A stretch of DNA of 44,140 nt from contig JAQWTV010000039.1 of assembly GCA_029242545.1 (NCBI GenBank), positions 1-44,140 of the forward strand. Reading direction: 5' to 3'. Made by a program: the position numbers and the translations under genes. Position 1 is the first letter of the stretch. Each line of letters opens with the position of its first letter. Positions 24,898-32,998 of the stretch are shown in pieces. The notes under the pieces are model-generated. The model saw nothing but the letters and a program-made list of their open reading frames with translations. It was not told where the DNA came from and made no database searches. The stretch is from Roseibacillus sp. (GTDB lineage Bacteria > Verrucomicrobiota > Verrucomicrobiia > Verrucomicrobiales > Akkermansiaceae).

Positions 24898-25707
24898 GTG
24901 CGCCAATACTTGGATCTTCTTCGCGATGTACTGGAAAACGGCGAGGAACGTGCGGACCGGACTGGCACGGGAACACGTTCGGTCTTTGGCCGTCAGGTCC
25001 GCTACGACCTTCGTGACGGATTTCCCTGTCTAACTACAAAGAAGCTCCATTTGCGCTCCATCATCCACGAACTCCTCTGGTTTTTGATGGGAGATACTAA
25101 CATCCGCTATTTGCAGGAAAATAAGGTGCGGATCTGGGACGCCTGGGCTGACGGAAACGGAGACCTTGGACCTGTCTATGGACAGCAATGGAGATCATGG
25201 GCTCGCGAAGAAGGAGAACCGATCGATCAGATCGCAAGGCTGATCAATGATCTCAGAGATAACCCGCACTCACGTCGCCATATTGTCTCGGCATGGAATG
25301 TCGGGAAGGTTGACCAGATGGCCCTTCCTCCCTGTCACCTCCTTTTTCAGTTCTATGTTCATGAAGCCAAGGGGGGGCGCCCCGGCCTTTCCTGCCAGCT
25401 CTACCAGCGCAGTGCTGACCTCTTTCTCGGCGTTCCTTTCAATATTGCCAGCTATTCCCTCTTTACCATGATGATTGCACAGGTTCTCGATTATGAACCT
25501 CGCGACTTTGTTCATTCCTTCGGAGACATGCATCTCTACTCCAATCACATCGAACAGGCTCAGCTGCAACTGACCCGGGAACCTCGACAACTTCCAACCA
25601 TGCGAATCAATCCGGAGGCGAGAGACATCGACAACTTCCGCTTCGAGGATTTTACGCTCGAAAACTACGATCCGCATCCTCACATCAAGGCGGAGGTCTC
25701 AGTATGA
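24898..25707 (+). CDS. thyA: Thymidylate synthase
   Basis: The protein has 269 residues. The start is GTG 24898, giving the conserved [24 protein letters not shown]. The nucleophile Cys146 lies in [13 protein letters not shown], and the cofactor/dUMP block is [13 protein letters not shown]. The enzyme methylates dUMP using methylene-tetrahydrofolate, leaving dihydrofolate. folA follows directly and overlaps it by four bases, so the two steps of the cycle are coupled. An AT-rich stretch (24848-24890) precedes it and may hold a promoter. Confidence 0.97.
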   Translation: MRQYLDLLRDVLENGEERADRTGTGTRSVFGRQVRYDLRDGFPCLTTKKLHLRSIIHELLWFLMGDTNIRYLQENKVRIWDAWADGNGDLGPVYGQQWRSWAREEGEPIDQIARLINDLRDNPHSRRHIVSAWNVGKVDQMALPPCHLLFQFYVHEAKGGRPGLSCQLYQRSADLFLGVPFNIASYSLFTMMIAQVLDYEPRDFVHSFGDMHLYSNHIEQAQLQLTREPRQLPTMRINPEARDIDNFRFEDFTLENYDPHPHIKAEVSV

Positions 25708-26192
25708 CTCTGGCCGCGATTGTTGCCATGACCCCAGAGCGAATTATCGGACGCGATAATGACCTCCCTTGGCACTTCCCCGAGGATCTAAAGTTCTTCA
25801 AGAAAACCACCAGCGGACATCCTGTAGTGATGGGCCGCAAGACCTTCGAGTCAATAGGAAGACCGCTCCCGAACAGGCAAAACATTGTAATTACCCGCGA
25901 CTCCTCATGGTCTGCAGAGGGCGTGGAGATCATTCACTCCAAGGAAGAACTTACTGAACTCGAACTCCGAAGCCAACGTGTGTTCATCATGGGGGGAGCA
26001 GAAATCTACTCCCTTTTTCTCAAGGATCTCGATGAACTGTTCGTATCAAGGATCTACCAGTCCCACGAGGGGGACACGACCTTCCCCGAGTTCGAAAACC
26101 TCTTTGGTGAATTCACTATTGTAGAGAGCTACCCGGAATTCGAAATTCGCCTCTATTCCCGGCCGCAGACTACTCGCCAAGAGTCAACCTGA
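25704..26192 (+). CDS. folA: Dihydrofolate reductase
   Basis: The protein has 162 residues. Conserved parts are the [16 protein letters not shown] start, [19 protein letters not shown] and the [13 protein letters not shown] block. It reduces dihydrofolate made by ThyA back to tetrahydrofolate with NADPH. The start overlaps the thyA stop (ATGA), and a GGAGG inside thyA sits at normal spacing. It is one of few genes here with a clear Shine-Dalgarno sequence. Its last 23 bp overlap the end of cinA on the opposite strand. Confidence 0.96.
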   Translation: MTLAAIVAMTPERIIGRDNDLPWHFPEDLKFFKKTTSGHPVVMGRKTFESIGRPLPNRQNIVITRDSSWSAEGVEIIHSKEELTELELRSQRVFIMGGAEIYSLFLKDLDELFVSRIYQSHEGDTTFPEFENLFGEFTIVESYPEFEIRLYSRPQTTRQEST

Positions 26193-27402
26193 CGAGATTG
26201 AGGGCAGCCTGGCTGACCTGACGCTTGAATGCAGCGCGCGCCCAGGGATGAAACTGCTTGTATACCCGGGTCTCTCTCCCTCTTTCGGCAAGTCCGAGAA
26301 AAACTGTTCCAACGGGCTTCTCCTCGCTTCCCCCCGCAGGCCCGGCGATTCCCGTCACCGCAACTCCGATATCCGCTTTGCCTGCTGTTAGAGCACCCTC
26401 TGCCATCTGCCGTGCCACCTGCTCGCTAACCGCTCCATGGTTCCGCAGGGCATCCGGATTCACTCCCAATAGCTCCTCCTTGGCTTCGTTGGCATAAGTC
26501 ACGAATCCATACCTGAAAACTTCCGAGGATCCTGGGACATCGGTAATCCGCGATGCGATGAGGCCCCCAGTGCAACTTTCCGCAATCGCAAGTGTCCTCC
26601 CTTTCTCGGCAAGGAGATCTACCACCACTTGCTCAAGGTTCGCGCCATCGTCGCTGACAAGCTCGTCCCCAAAAGCTTTCCGAACAACTTGCCGAGCTTC
26701 CTGGACTGAGGCAGCAGCCCCCATCAAGCGGAGATCAACCTCACCCGGCCTCGCACAATATCCATGCTCAAGACCAGAGATAGCTTCGAGGCGATCATCG
26801 ATCCCCTCGTGAAAATCACTCTCACCAATACCAGCGAACTTGAGCTCCAGAAAATCCGGCACGTTCTCGATTCCGCTCAGGGCCTGCAATCGGGGAACGA
26901 CCTCCGCCTCAAACATCGGATAGAGCTCTCTGGGTGGACCAGGAAGCAGAAACACCGCACAGTTGAATGATCCACTCAGCCTGGGGGGCAGGTAGAGACC
27001 CGGAGCAGTTCCATTGGGATTGCCTAGAATATCCGCTCCCACAGGCGCCTGCGCCTGCTTGCGATTCGCCTGTGCCATCACCCGCTGACGGCTGGCAAAA
27101 AAATCCTCAATGGCACGCACCGCTGCCTCATCTTCGATCATCTCCAGCCCAAGAACCTCAGCCAGCGCCTCGCGTGTCAGGTCGTCACTGGTAGGACCCA
27201 GTCCACCCGTAACAATAAGAGCTTCCCCATCCTCAAGACCTATTCTCATCGCCCGATCCACAGCTTCTCCATCCGGCACTGTGACCTGCCTCGAAATCCT
27301 AAGTCCTATTCTGAGAAGCCGCTGTCCAATCCACGCTCCATGGGTGTTCTGCGTCGTTCCAAGAAGCAGTTCCGTTCCGGTAGTCAGCAATTCGATCTGC
27401 AC
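26170..27402 (-). CDS. cinA: CinA-family protein (NMN deamidase with molybdopterin-binding-like domain)
   Basis: The protein has 410 residues, the normal two-domain length. The N-terminal MoaB/MogA-like domain (about 1-170) has TGTELLLGTTQNTHGAWI and VTGGLGPTSDDLTREAL. The C-terminal PncC domain (about 250-405) has AIAESCTGGLIASRITDVPG, followed by GVAVTGIAGPAGG. PncC deamidates nicotinamide mononucleotide in NAD recycling; the N-terminal domain is reported as an ADP-ribose pyrophosphatase. It lies after rsfS on the minus strand. nadA, in NAD synthesis, is 5 kb away. Confidence 0.93.
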   Translation of the reverse strand: MQIELLTTGTELLLGTTQNTHGAWIGQRLLRIGLRISRQVTVPDGEAVDRAMRIGLEDGEALIVTGGLGPTSDDLTREALAEVLGLEMIEDEAAVRAIEDFFASRQRVMAQANRKQAQAPVGADILGNPNGTAPGLYLPPRLSGSFNCAVFLLPGPPRELYPMFEAEVVPRLQALSGIENVPDFLELKFAGIGESDFHEGIDDRLEAISGLEHGYCARPGEVDLRLMGAAASVQEARQVVRKAFGDELVSDDGANLEQVVVDLLAEKGRTLAIAESCTGGLIASRITDVPGSSEVFRYGFVTYANEAKEELLGVNPDALRNHGAVSEQVARQMAEGALTAGKADIGVAVTGIAGPAGGSEEKPVGTVFLGLAERGRETRVYKQFHPWARAAFKRQVSQAALNLVRLTLGE

Positions 27403-27420
27403 GGGGGAGACAATCCACCC

Positions 27421-27450
27421 AGGGATTCAAGATTTCAAATTTAAATCCCT
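27421..27450. repeat. Inverted repeat between rsfS and cinA
   Basis: AGGGATT at 27421-27427 and AATCCCT at 27444-27450 are perfect 7-bp arms around an AT-rich 16-base spacer. It could be a hairpin in the rsfS-cinA transcript or an operator upstream of cinA (start 27402). Confidence 0.35.
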
Positions 27451-27482
27451 GCCAAGCCAAAATCAAAGTCCTCTCCGAGCAA

Positions 27483-27836
27483 TTAACTCTCCCACGGGAC
27501 AGGAGCGGCATCACCCCACAGCTCTTCCAGCGCGTACAGCTCGCGCATCTCACGGTGCATGACGTGCACCATGACATCAACGTAATCAAGAACGACCCAC
27601 CGGCTATCCACCCGACCCTCTGTATAGAGAGGCTTAGCTTCGGTCCATCCATGAACCTTGGCTTCCACCTCTCTGAGGACCGCCTTGAGATGAGGCATCG
27701 AGCTTCCTGAGCAGATAACCATGAAATCTGTTAGCGAGGAAACTTCTCTCAGGTCCAGAATCTTGATGTCCTCCGCAAGAATTTCCTCAGCAGCCTTTGC
27801 GCAGGCGACGGCAAGTTGTTGTCCCTCAGCAGCCAT
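27483..27836 (-). CDS. rsfS: Ribosome silencing factor RsfS
   Basis: The protein has 117 residues. The RsfS/Iojap fold shows in DIKILDLREVSSLTDFMVIC, then VDSRWVVLDYVDVMVHVMH. RsfS binds ribosomal protein uL14 on the 50S subunit and blocks subunit joining when nutrients are short. It lies between tRNA-Ala and cinA on the same strand. nadD, a frequent neighbour of rsfS, is absent. Confidence 0.95.
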   Translation of the reverse strand: MAAEGQQLAVACAKAAEEILAEDIKILDLREVSSLTDFMVICSGSSMPHLKAVLREVEAKVHGWTEAKPLYTEGRVDSRWVVLDYVDVMVHVMHREMRELYALEELWGDAAPVPWES

Positions 27837-27978
27837 TATTGTTCGGATTGGGGAGTAGTGTTTGAATATGCACCCTGAAGAAATTTAATGCTGAAGGGGG
27901 AATCGCCAAAGGCTGACTGTGCTGGCCCATCCGGGGAGGGGTCCTTTGAAGAATGACTCCCTTGAGTCGGGTGAGGAC

Positions 27979-28051
27979 TGGAGCATAACGGAATCGAACC
28001 GATGACCTCTTCAATGCCATTGAAGCGCTCTACCAACTGAGCTAATGCCCC
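27979..28051 (-). tRNA. tRNA-Ala (anticodon GGC)
   Basis: On the minus strand a full cloverleaf forms: a 7-bp acceptor stem including the G3-U70 wobble pair that marks tRNA-Ala. The D arm has GCTCAGTTGGTAGAGC. The anticodon stem is CTTCA/TGAAG around loop ATGGCAT, and the T arm has GGTTCGATTCC. The discriminator is A, and CCA is not encoded. It reads GCC/GCU alanine codons. Confidence 0.97.
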
Positions 28052-28129
28052 TCAATTAATCCTCGGGGCGGGAGCAATACGCGGGGACTCTCTCCGCATC
28101 AAGGCAATTTTCAGCTGGATGACCCGACT

Positions 28130-28858
28130 TCATTGATCCCCGGCCTTCCTACGCACCAGATCTGCAAAAGCGTCGGCCATGGGCTTGAGCCTGACCCCGT
28201 TCCACGAAACAGCGCTCTTCCCCAGACCATCCGGGACCAAAGTAGCCAGATGGCTTTCGCCCTTCCCGAGCACGTCAAGCAACGACTTGGTCGCATCTTG
28301 CTTCTGATAGAGCTCGGAGGGATAAAATACGAAGCGGACCGATGGCCCAAAACTCTCATCGCGCAAATCCCGGGCAACCGCGAGAACCACCGCCACGGCA
28401 GCATCACTGCCGTCATAGGCAGCGCAAACCAGTATCACTCGGGATGGGGCACTCTCCCCCACCAGATCGACCCACACCGTGGGCCACTGATCTCCTTCAT
28501 GGGGCAGACCTTCACCCTGCTTAACCGAGAATCCATAATTTTGAGGGCTTAGAGTCCCCTCAATCAAGGCGACCGCCCGCCGCATGTTCCTGCGCCCTTC
28601 CCCGGAGGCCCAACCTCGCGACCCGAGCACCTTGGAGAGTTTGGAGACGCTGTCCTCTAACTCCTCCACCTCCGCCGCAACAGAGGCGAGCGCAAGGCGT
28701 GGATCAACTGAATCATCCTGCGATTTTTTCCACCAGATCCACAGGGCAAACCCGGTTGAAAGAAAAAGAAAGGCGGGAACTCCCACCATCACAGCCTTCC
28801 AGGCAGGATTCGGCCTCGCTGGCTCCCGGGGGAGCCCGTCACCATATTCAGTCCTCAT
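28130..28858 (-). CDS. Membrane-anchored degenerate M28-peptidase-like protein
   Basis: The protein has 242 residues. A short N-terminal tail is followed by one membrane helix (about 22-43, VMVGVPAFLFLSTGFALWIWW) and a coiled-coil-like stretch (about 53-80). The rest resembles the M28 aminopeptidase core: VWVDLVGE, then RVILVCAAYDGSDAAVAVV, then VRFVFYPSELYQK. The zinc ligands seem lost. The usual H-x-D of the first ligand pair is AAYD here, and the second bridging Asp segment (ADDN-type) is replaced by SDAA. It is therefore likely a pseudoenzyme, assuming the similarity is real. It overlaps the lpxB 3' end by 11 bp, so the two are coupled. Confidence 0.6.
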   Translation of the reverse strand: MRTEYGDGLPREPARPNPAWKAVMVGVPAFLFLSTGFALWIWWKKSQDDSVDPRLALASVAAEVEELEDSVSKLSKVLGSRGWASGEGRRNMRRAVALIEGTLSPQNYGFSVKQGEGLPHEGDQWPTVWVDLVGESAPSRVILVCAAYDGSDAAVAVVLAVARDLRDESFGPSVRFVFYPSELYQKQDATKSLLDVLGKGESHLATLVPDGLGKSAVSWNGVRLKPMADAFADLVRRKAGDQ

Positions 28859-29993
28859 TGTTACGTTTATCCAACAAGTCTACAACTGCCCCAGCCGCAA
28901 TCTCAGCTGCTCCTCCGCTTCCGAGCCGCGCCGATACTTCCTGCAGGTCCCCTTCTATTTCCCTCCGCAGTGAAGCATCAGTCATTGCTGCTTCCAGGAA
29001 AGAAGAAACGTTTCCCACATTCGCCTCATGCTGGATAAACTCGTGGACAATCTCCCGCCCGGCGAGAATATTGGCGAGTCCAAGAAACTCAATATCAATC
29101 AAGGATCGTCCAAGCAAATAAGTCGGCCACGCCACCTTGTAGACAAGGCAATAGGGCAGACCATAATAAGACGCCTCCAGAGTCGCAGTTCCACTCGTCA
29201 CTACACCGCACCAAGCTCGCTGCATCAACTCATGACTACCCCCTTGCTTGATAACAAGGGGCAAGGATTTCTTAGCGTGAGTGTTCGCAATCTCACGCAT
29301 CTGACTCTCAAGCGATAAAGAAGCTGCTGCTGCTTCAAACTTCCAATCAGGAAAACGCTCATGCAAATCAGCGACAACCTTCACCATGAGTGGGAAGATC
29401 CTCGAGATTTCATTCGCCCGGCTCCCGGGAAAAAGTGCGATCAGATTTTCTTCACGGGACTGGTTAATCCGGTGCGTCTCCAACTGCTCCACCATGGGGT
29501 GCCCCATGCAAACAGCGGGTAAGCCGGCACGCTGAAAGAGCTCCGCCTCGAAGGGAAACAAACAAAGCATGAGGTCCAGACACGTTGCCATACCCCTGAT
29601 TCGACCTTTATTCCACGCCCAGACTTGGGGACTGATGTAGTAGACCCGGCGCACAAAGGGCACTTTTTCGGAGAGAGCTTTGGCCAGCCGCAGGTTGAAG
29701 CCCGGATAATCGACGAATACCACCGCATCCGGCTTCAGCTCTTCGATTTCGCGCCTCGTTTCCTCAAAGCGCTGTTTGAACCAGCGATAGCGCTTTAGCA
29801 CCTCCCATAGGCCCAGAACAGCGGCGTCCTCTACCCAGTCCGTGAGGCCAGATCCAGCTAGGCCCTGCATTCTAGGGCCTCCAAGCCCGCTGAACCTCCA
29901 ATCAGGACGCTTTTTCTGCAGGGCCTTGATCAACTCAGCCGCACGGATGTCGCCGCTGTGTTCTCCAGCCACGAAATATAGCATCTGGGCCAT
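28848..29993 (-). CDS. lpxB: Lipid-A-disaccharide synthase
   Basis: The protein has 381 residues, the usual length. Typical parts are YFVAGEHSGDIRAAELIKAL at the start, DYPGFNLRLAK, YISPQVWAWNKGRI and LFPGSRANEI. It joins two acylated glucosamines to form the lipid A disaccharide at the inner face of the inner membrane, so the organism makes lipopolysaccharide. No other lpx gene is adjacent. It is transcribed together with the downstream M28-like gene, which it overlaps by 11 bp. Confidence 0.96.
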   Translation of the reverse strand: MAQMLYFVAGEHSGDIRAAELIKALQKKRPDWRFSGLGGPRMQGLAGSGLTDWVEDAAVLGLWEVLKRYRWFKQRFEETRREIEELKPDAVVFVDYPGFNLRLAKALSEKVPFVRRVYYISPQVWAWNKGRIRGMATCLDLMLCLFPFEAELFQRAGLPAVCMGHPMVEQLETHRINQSREENLIALFPGSRANEISRIFPLMVKVVADLHERFPDWKFEAAAASLSLESQMREIANTHAKKSLPLVIKQGGSHELMQRAWCGVVTSGTATLEASYYGLPYCLVYKVAWPTYLLGRSLIDIEFLGLANILAGREIVHEFIQHEANVGNVSSFLEAAMTDASLRREIEGDLQEVSARLGSGGAAEIAAGAVVDLLDKRNNED

Positions 29994-30099
29994 CTGTGGG
30001 CTGAAACTAACCCGGTCTATCTCCCCGACAACCCTGAAATCCGCGACAATGGCTTGATTCAGCGCCGCTCACGCGATAGGGACACGGCTCCGCTGAACC

Positions 30100-31014
30100 A
30101 TGGCCGCCAAACAAAAGCCAGAAGATACTGGATCACCGTCCGCCCCCGGGCTGTCGGAGGAGTCCGACCCCGCCACTCCCCTTGGCGAAATCGACCAAGG
30201 GCCCTCTGCCGTTGACCGTTTTATGGAGGCGCATCAAAAGAAGTTACTGATTTTGATCGGTCTTTTGGTGCTTGGATCGGGAACCGTCATCGTCATATCC
30301 GGAATGAAGGATATCCGAGAAACCCAAGCAGGAGAGGCCCTCGTTGCCGCTAGGAAACCCAGTGACTTTAGAGACCTGATTGGCAAATTTCCAGAGACCG
30401 CGGCTGAAGGAACAGCCCAGCTCCAATTAGCTCGATCCCTCTGGGACGAAGGTGCAGGCAAAGACGCCAAAGATCTTCTTAAGGATTTCATCAAGCGGAC
30501 CCCAGCTCACCCGGCTCAGCCAGCAGCCGAAATGGCTCTCTCCTCATTTCTCCGGGAAGAGGACGAGCCAGAAAAAGCTAACGAAATGCTCCTCGACTTG
30601 GCCAAAAAACCAGAAGCCACCTACATTGCCCCGCTTGCCCTGATGAGAGCGAGCGCTTCCCAGGAACAATTAGGAAAGATTGATGACGCTCGGAACTCTC
30701 TTGAGCTAGCCTCGGACCCATCGTTGAGCGGCAGCTTCCTGTCCCAGAGAATGGTTGAGGCCCGCCTCGAGACTGTCGGAGTCATTCCACCTGAAACCGT
30801 GCCACGGCCGAAGCCGCCACCGCCCAAGATCGATGTCCCCTTTCTGGCCCCGGACGCTCCCGATAGCCTGAACACTCCATCGGGCGCTGCACCTGCACCT
30901 GCACCGGAACCTGCACCGGAACCTGCACCGGAACCTGCACCGGAACCTGCACCTGCACCTGCACCTGCACCTGCACCTGCACCTGCACCGGAACCCGGGC
31001 CAGAATCAGAGTAA
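30100..31014 (+). CDS. YfgM-like membrane TPR protein with (A/E)-P repeat tail
   Basis: The protein has 304 residues. A disordered N-terminus (1-45) leads to one membrane helix (about 47-69, KLLILIGLLVLGSGTVIVIS). A helical tetratricopeptide-like region follows (about 75-215; AEGTAQLQLARSLWDEGAG... pattern). This layout matches YfgM-type proteins, which act at the Sec translocon and outer-membrane biogenesis. The C-terminal 75 residues are Pro-rich and end in 18 tandem (A/E)-P dipeptides, a simple DNA repeat that may vary in copy number. The assignment to YfgM is by architecture only. Confidence 0.72.
   Translation: MAAKQKPEDTGSPSAPGLSEESDPATPLGEIDQGPSAVDRFMEAHQKKLLILIGLLVLGSGTVIVISGMKDIRETQAGEALVAARKPSDFRDLIGKFPETAAEGTAQLQLARSLWDEGAGKDAKDLLKDFIKRTPAHPAQPAAEMALSSFLREEDEPEKANEMLLDLAKKPEATYIAPLALMRASASQEQLGKIDDARNSLELASDPSLSGSFLSQRMVEARLETVGVIPPETVPRPKPPPPKIDVPFLAPDAPDSLNTPSGAAPAPAPEPAPEPAPEPAPEPAPAPAPAPAPAPAPEPGPESE
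30889..30996 (+). repeat. Hexanucleotide tandem repeat (18 units) coding for (Ala/Glu)-Pro
   Basis: A 108-bp array of GCACCT/GCACCG and GAACCT units encodes AP or EP dipeptides 18 times, in phase with the TPR gene. Part of the array forms a 12-bp repeat (GCACCGGAACCT). Length change in whole units would keep the frame. Confidence 0.95.
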
Positions 31015-31073
31015 GAGGTTCATCGTCATCCTCCATTCTCGAGCGAATCCACTGCCGCTTTGCGGACCCCATG

Positions 31074-31107
31074 GGCCCCATGGAGATGGCGCCCCCTTCA
31101 TGGGGCC
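31074..31107. repeat. 9-bp inverted repeat downstream of the TPR gene
   Basis: GGCCCCATG (31074-31082) and CATGGGGCC (31099-31107) pair around a 16-base loop. It sits about 60 bp after the TPR-gene stop. No T-tract follows, so a terminator role is uncertain. Confidence 0.4.
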
Positions 31108-31163
31108 GTCTGCCTTGTCGCTCACTTATTCACATTTCCTCACAATTACATCTTCATCAAAAT

Positions 31164-31194
31164 TTGACATCTCTTTAAGGTTCTGAGGTATTGA
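31164..31194 (+). promoter_or_regulatory. Candidate promoter of the bactofilin gene
   Basis: A perfect TTGACA (31164-31169) is followed after 19 bp by a weak TATTGA (31189-31194). The bactofilin GTG start is at 31201, so the transcript would have almost no leader. Confidence 0.35.
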
Positions 31195-31200
31195 TTTACC

Positions 31201-31728
31201 GTGTTTGAGAAAATCATTAGTAAGAGCACACCGGAAGGCGCTGGAGTCCCAATCCCACCACGACCTCAGTCGGAAACTTCAACAGGAACTGGCACCGCAA
31301 CGTCGCCGCCCCCCGCTCCCGGCAAGAGAAATGTTCTTGGAAGCGACGTGGAAATCCAAGGCGAAGTCCGTTTCGAAGGTGACCTCGTCGTGGGTGGCAT
31401 CCTTGAGGGCCGGATTGTTTCGGACGGCTCGCTCACCATTGGAGAGACCGCTCAGATCAAAGCGGAGATCTCCTGTGGTTCGGTAACAGTCAGGGGACGG
31501 GTGGAAGGAAATATTGTTGTGCGGGAGAGGGTTGAAATATGTGGTCAGGCAGAGGTAATCGGGGATATTTCCGCGGACTCCCTGTCCATGGAAGCCGGCG
31601 CGGTTTTTGTTGGGAATTCCACCATCGGGAAGGCGCGAAACACTCCAAAAATCGTTGAAACCCCCTCCCCTGCAGAGGACTCTTTGGTCGAAGTTCCCAA
31701 GGATAGCGAGCAGGCGCCCGCGGCTTAG
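31201..31728 (+). CDS. Bactofilin (polymer-forming cytoskeletal protein)
   Basis: The protein has 175 residues with a GTG start. The central beta-helix (about 40-135) shows the short repeating units of bactofilins (VEIQGEVRFEGDLVVGG, LEGRIVSDGSLTIGETAQIK, VTVRGRVEGNIVVRERVEI). Disordered Pro/Ser/Thr-rich tails flank it at both ends, as is typical. Bactofilins polymerise into cytoskeletal filaments that shape cells and localise wall enzymes. No M23 peptidase gene, a frequent partner, lies next to it. It follows the YfgM-like gene after 186 bp that contains its own likely promoter. Confidence 0.9.
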   Translation: MFEKIISKSTPEGAGVPIPPRPQSETSTGTGTATSPPPAPGKRNVLGSDVEIQGEVRFEGDLVVGGILEGRIVSDGSLTIGETAQIKAEISCGSVTVRGRVEGNIVVRERVEICGQAEVIGDISADSLSMEAGAVFVGNSTIGKARNTPKIVETPSPAEDSLVEVPKDSEQAPAA

Positions 31729-31854
31729 TGGACTACGTATCCGACATAGGAAAAGAACCATAAAGGATTCTCTGGCCCGCCGCACTCGTTACCTACCTGG
31801 TAGCGCTTGCGAAGAAAAGTCGATCCAGAGAACCTCTCAAACAAACCTGAAGAT

Positions 31855-31887
31855 CGTCGGCAAGAGGCCGACGGCGCCCTGTGGCGC
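31855..31887 (+). terminator. Tandem GC-rich hairpins between bactofilin gene and nadA
   Basis: Two hairpins are back to back. CGTCGGC/GCCGACG (31855-31873) has a 5-base loop, and GCGCC/GGCGC (31874-31887) has a 4-base loop. A pyrimidine-rich stretch (TTTCTTCTTT) follows about 20 bp later. They end 40 bp before the nadA start. This could be the bactofilin terminator or an attenuator of nadA. Confidence 0.45.
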
Positions 31888-31927
31888 TTGATCTTGGCTC
31901 GATTTCTTCTTTGCCCTGAGGGCTGGT

Positions 31928-32890
31928 ATGGGCGATTCTCTTGGGGTGGCCACTGCTTCTCCAGCGCTCGACCTCCGGGAGGAGATTCTTCGTCTCAAGA
32001 CTGAGCGAAATGCGGTGATCCTTGCCCACAACTATCAGATCGGCGTGATCCAAGACATCGCTGATTTTGTTGGGGACTCTCTGGGTCTCGCCTATCACGC
32101 TCAGGAAACCGATGCCGACGTGATTGCCTTTTGTGGCGTTCACTTCATGGCAGAAACGGCAAAGATCCTGAATCCGACCAAGACCGTGATTCTCCCTGAC
32201 AAGGACGCTGGATGCTCCCTGGAACAGAGCTGTCCTGCCCCGGCTCTCCAAAGCTTCTTGGAAGAACATGCCGAGCGGAACTATTATGTGATCGCCTACA
32301 TCAACTGCTCAGCTGGCGTGAAGGCACTCTCAGACGTGATCTGCACCTCCGGTAATGCCATCCGCATCGTCGAGCAGGCCCCAGAGGATCGTCCTATTCT
32401 CTTCGTTCCCGACGCAAACCTTGGGGCATGGGTCATGGACAATTCTGACCGCAAAATGGATCTCTGGAAAGGGTCCTGCTATGTCCACGTAGAATTCACC
32501 CGGAACTCCATTCAGAGCATCAAGGACGAGCACCCGGAAGCATTGGTGGTTGCCCATCCCGAGTGCACCTCAGCGGTTCGTATGCTGGCAGACGAAGTCT
32601 GCTCAACCGAGAAGATGATTACCTACTGCCGGGAAGCTCCGGTAAAGGACCTCATCGTAGTGACCGAGGGAGGGATGTTGCACCGTCTCAGGAAAGAAGT
32701 TCCCGACAAAAATCTAATTGCGGGACCAACCGAAAACTGCGCCTGTGCAGATTGCAGATACATGAAGATGAATACCCTGGAGAAACTTCATGCATGCCTC
32801 GAAAGTCTCGATCCACAGGTTGAGATCCCCGAGGAGACTAGAAAACTCGCTGAGGCGTCCGTCATTCGGATGCTTGAGCAGTCACGATAG
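31928..32890 (+). CDS. nadA: Quinolinate synthase
   Basis: The protein has 320 residues. The [4Fe-4S] ligands are expected among C96 (DAGCSLEQSC), C184 (KGSCYVHVEF) and one of the C271/C273/C276 group (CACADC). Spacing is close to E. coli NadA. ILAHNYQIGVIQD and FCGVHFMAETAKIL are family blocks. NadA condenses iminoaspartate and dihydroxyacetone phosphate into quinolinate for NAD. nadB and nadC are not adjacent. A weak GAGGG lies before the start. Confidence 0.95.
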   Translation: MGDSLGVATASPALDLREEILRLKTERNAVILAHNYQIGVIQDIADFVGDSLGLAYHAQETDADVIAFCGVHFMAETAKILNPTKTVILPDKDAGCSLEQSCPAPALQSFLEEHAERNYYVIAYINCSAGVKALSDVICTSGNAIRIVEQAPEDRPILFVPDANLGAWVMDNSDRKMDLWKGSCYVHVEFTRNSIQSIKDEHPEALVVAHPECTSAVRMLADEVCSTEKMITYCREAPVKDLIVVTEGGMLHRLRKEVPDKNLIAGPTENCACADCRYMKMNTLEKLHACLESLDPQVEIPEETRKLAEASVIRMLEQSR

Positions 32891-32998
32891 GGCTTTTTTC
32901 ACTTTCTTTGTTCGGCACACCGCTCGAGCGAGGACAACCGCCCTTTGACTCGACAGCTCACTGCTACAGGGTTAAGTTCCTTGCCTCCACCAAAGACC

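Noticed and set aside
30889-30996. CRISPR-like or intergenic tandem repeat
   Set aside because: The array has no spacers and lies in the coding frame of the TPR gene.
30782-31081. 99-residue minus-strand frame with Val-Gln repeats
   Set aside because: Antisense reading of the (A/E)-P coding repeat; no start context.
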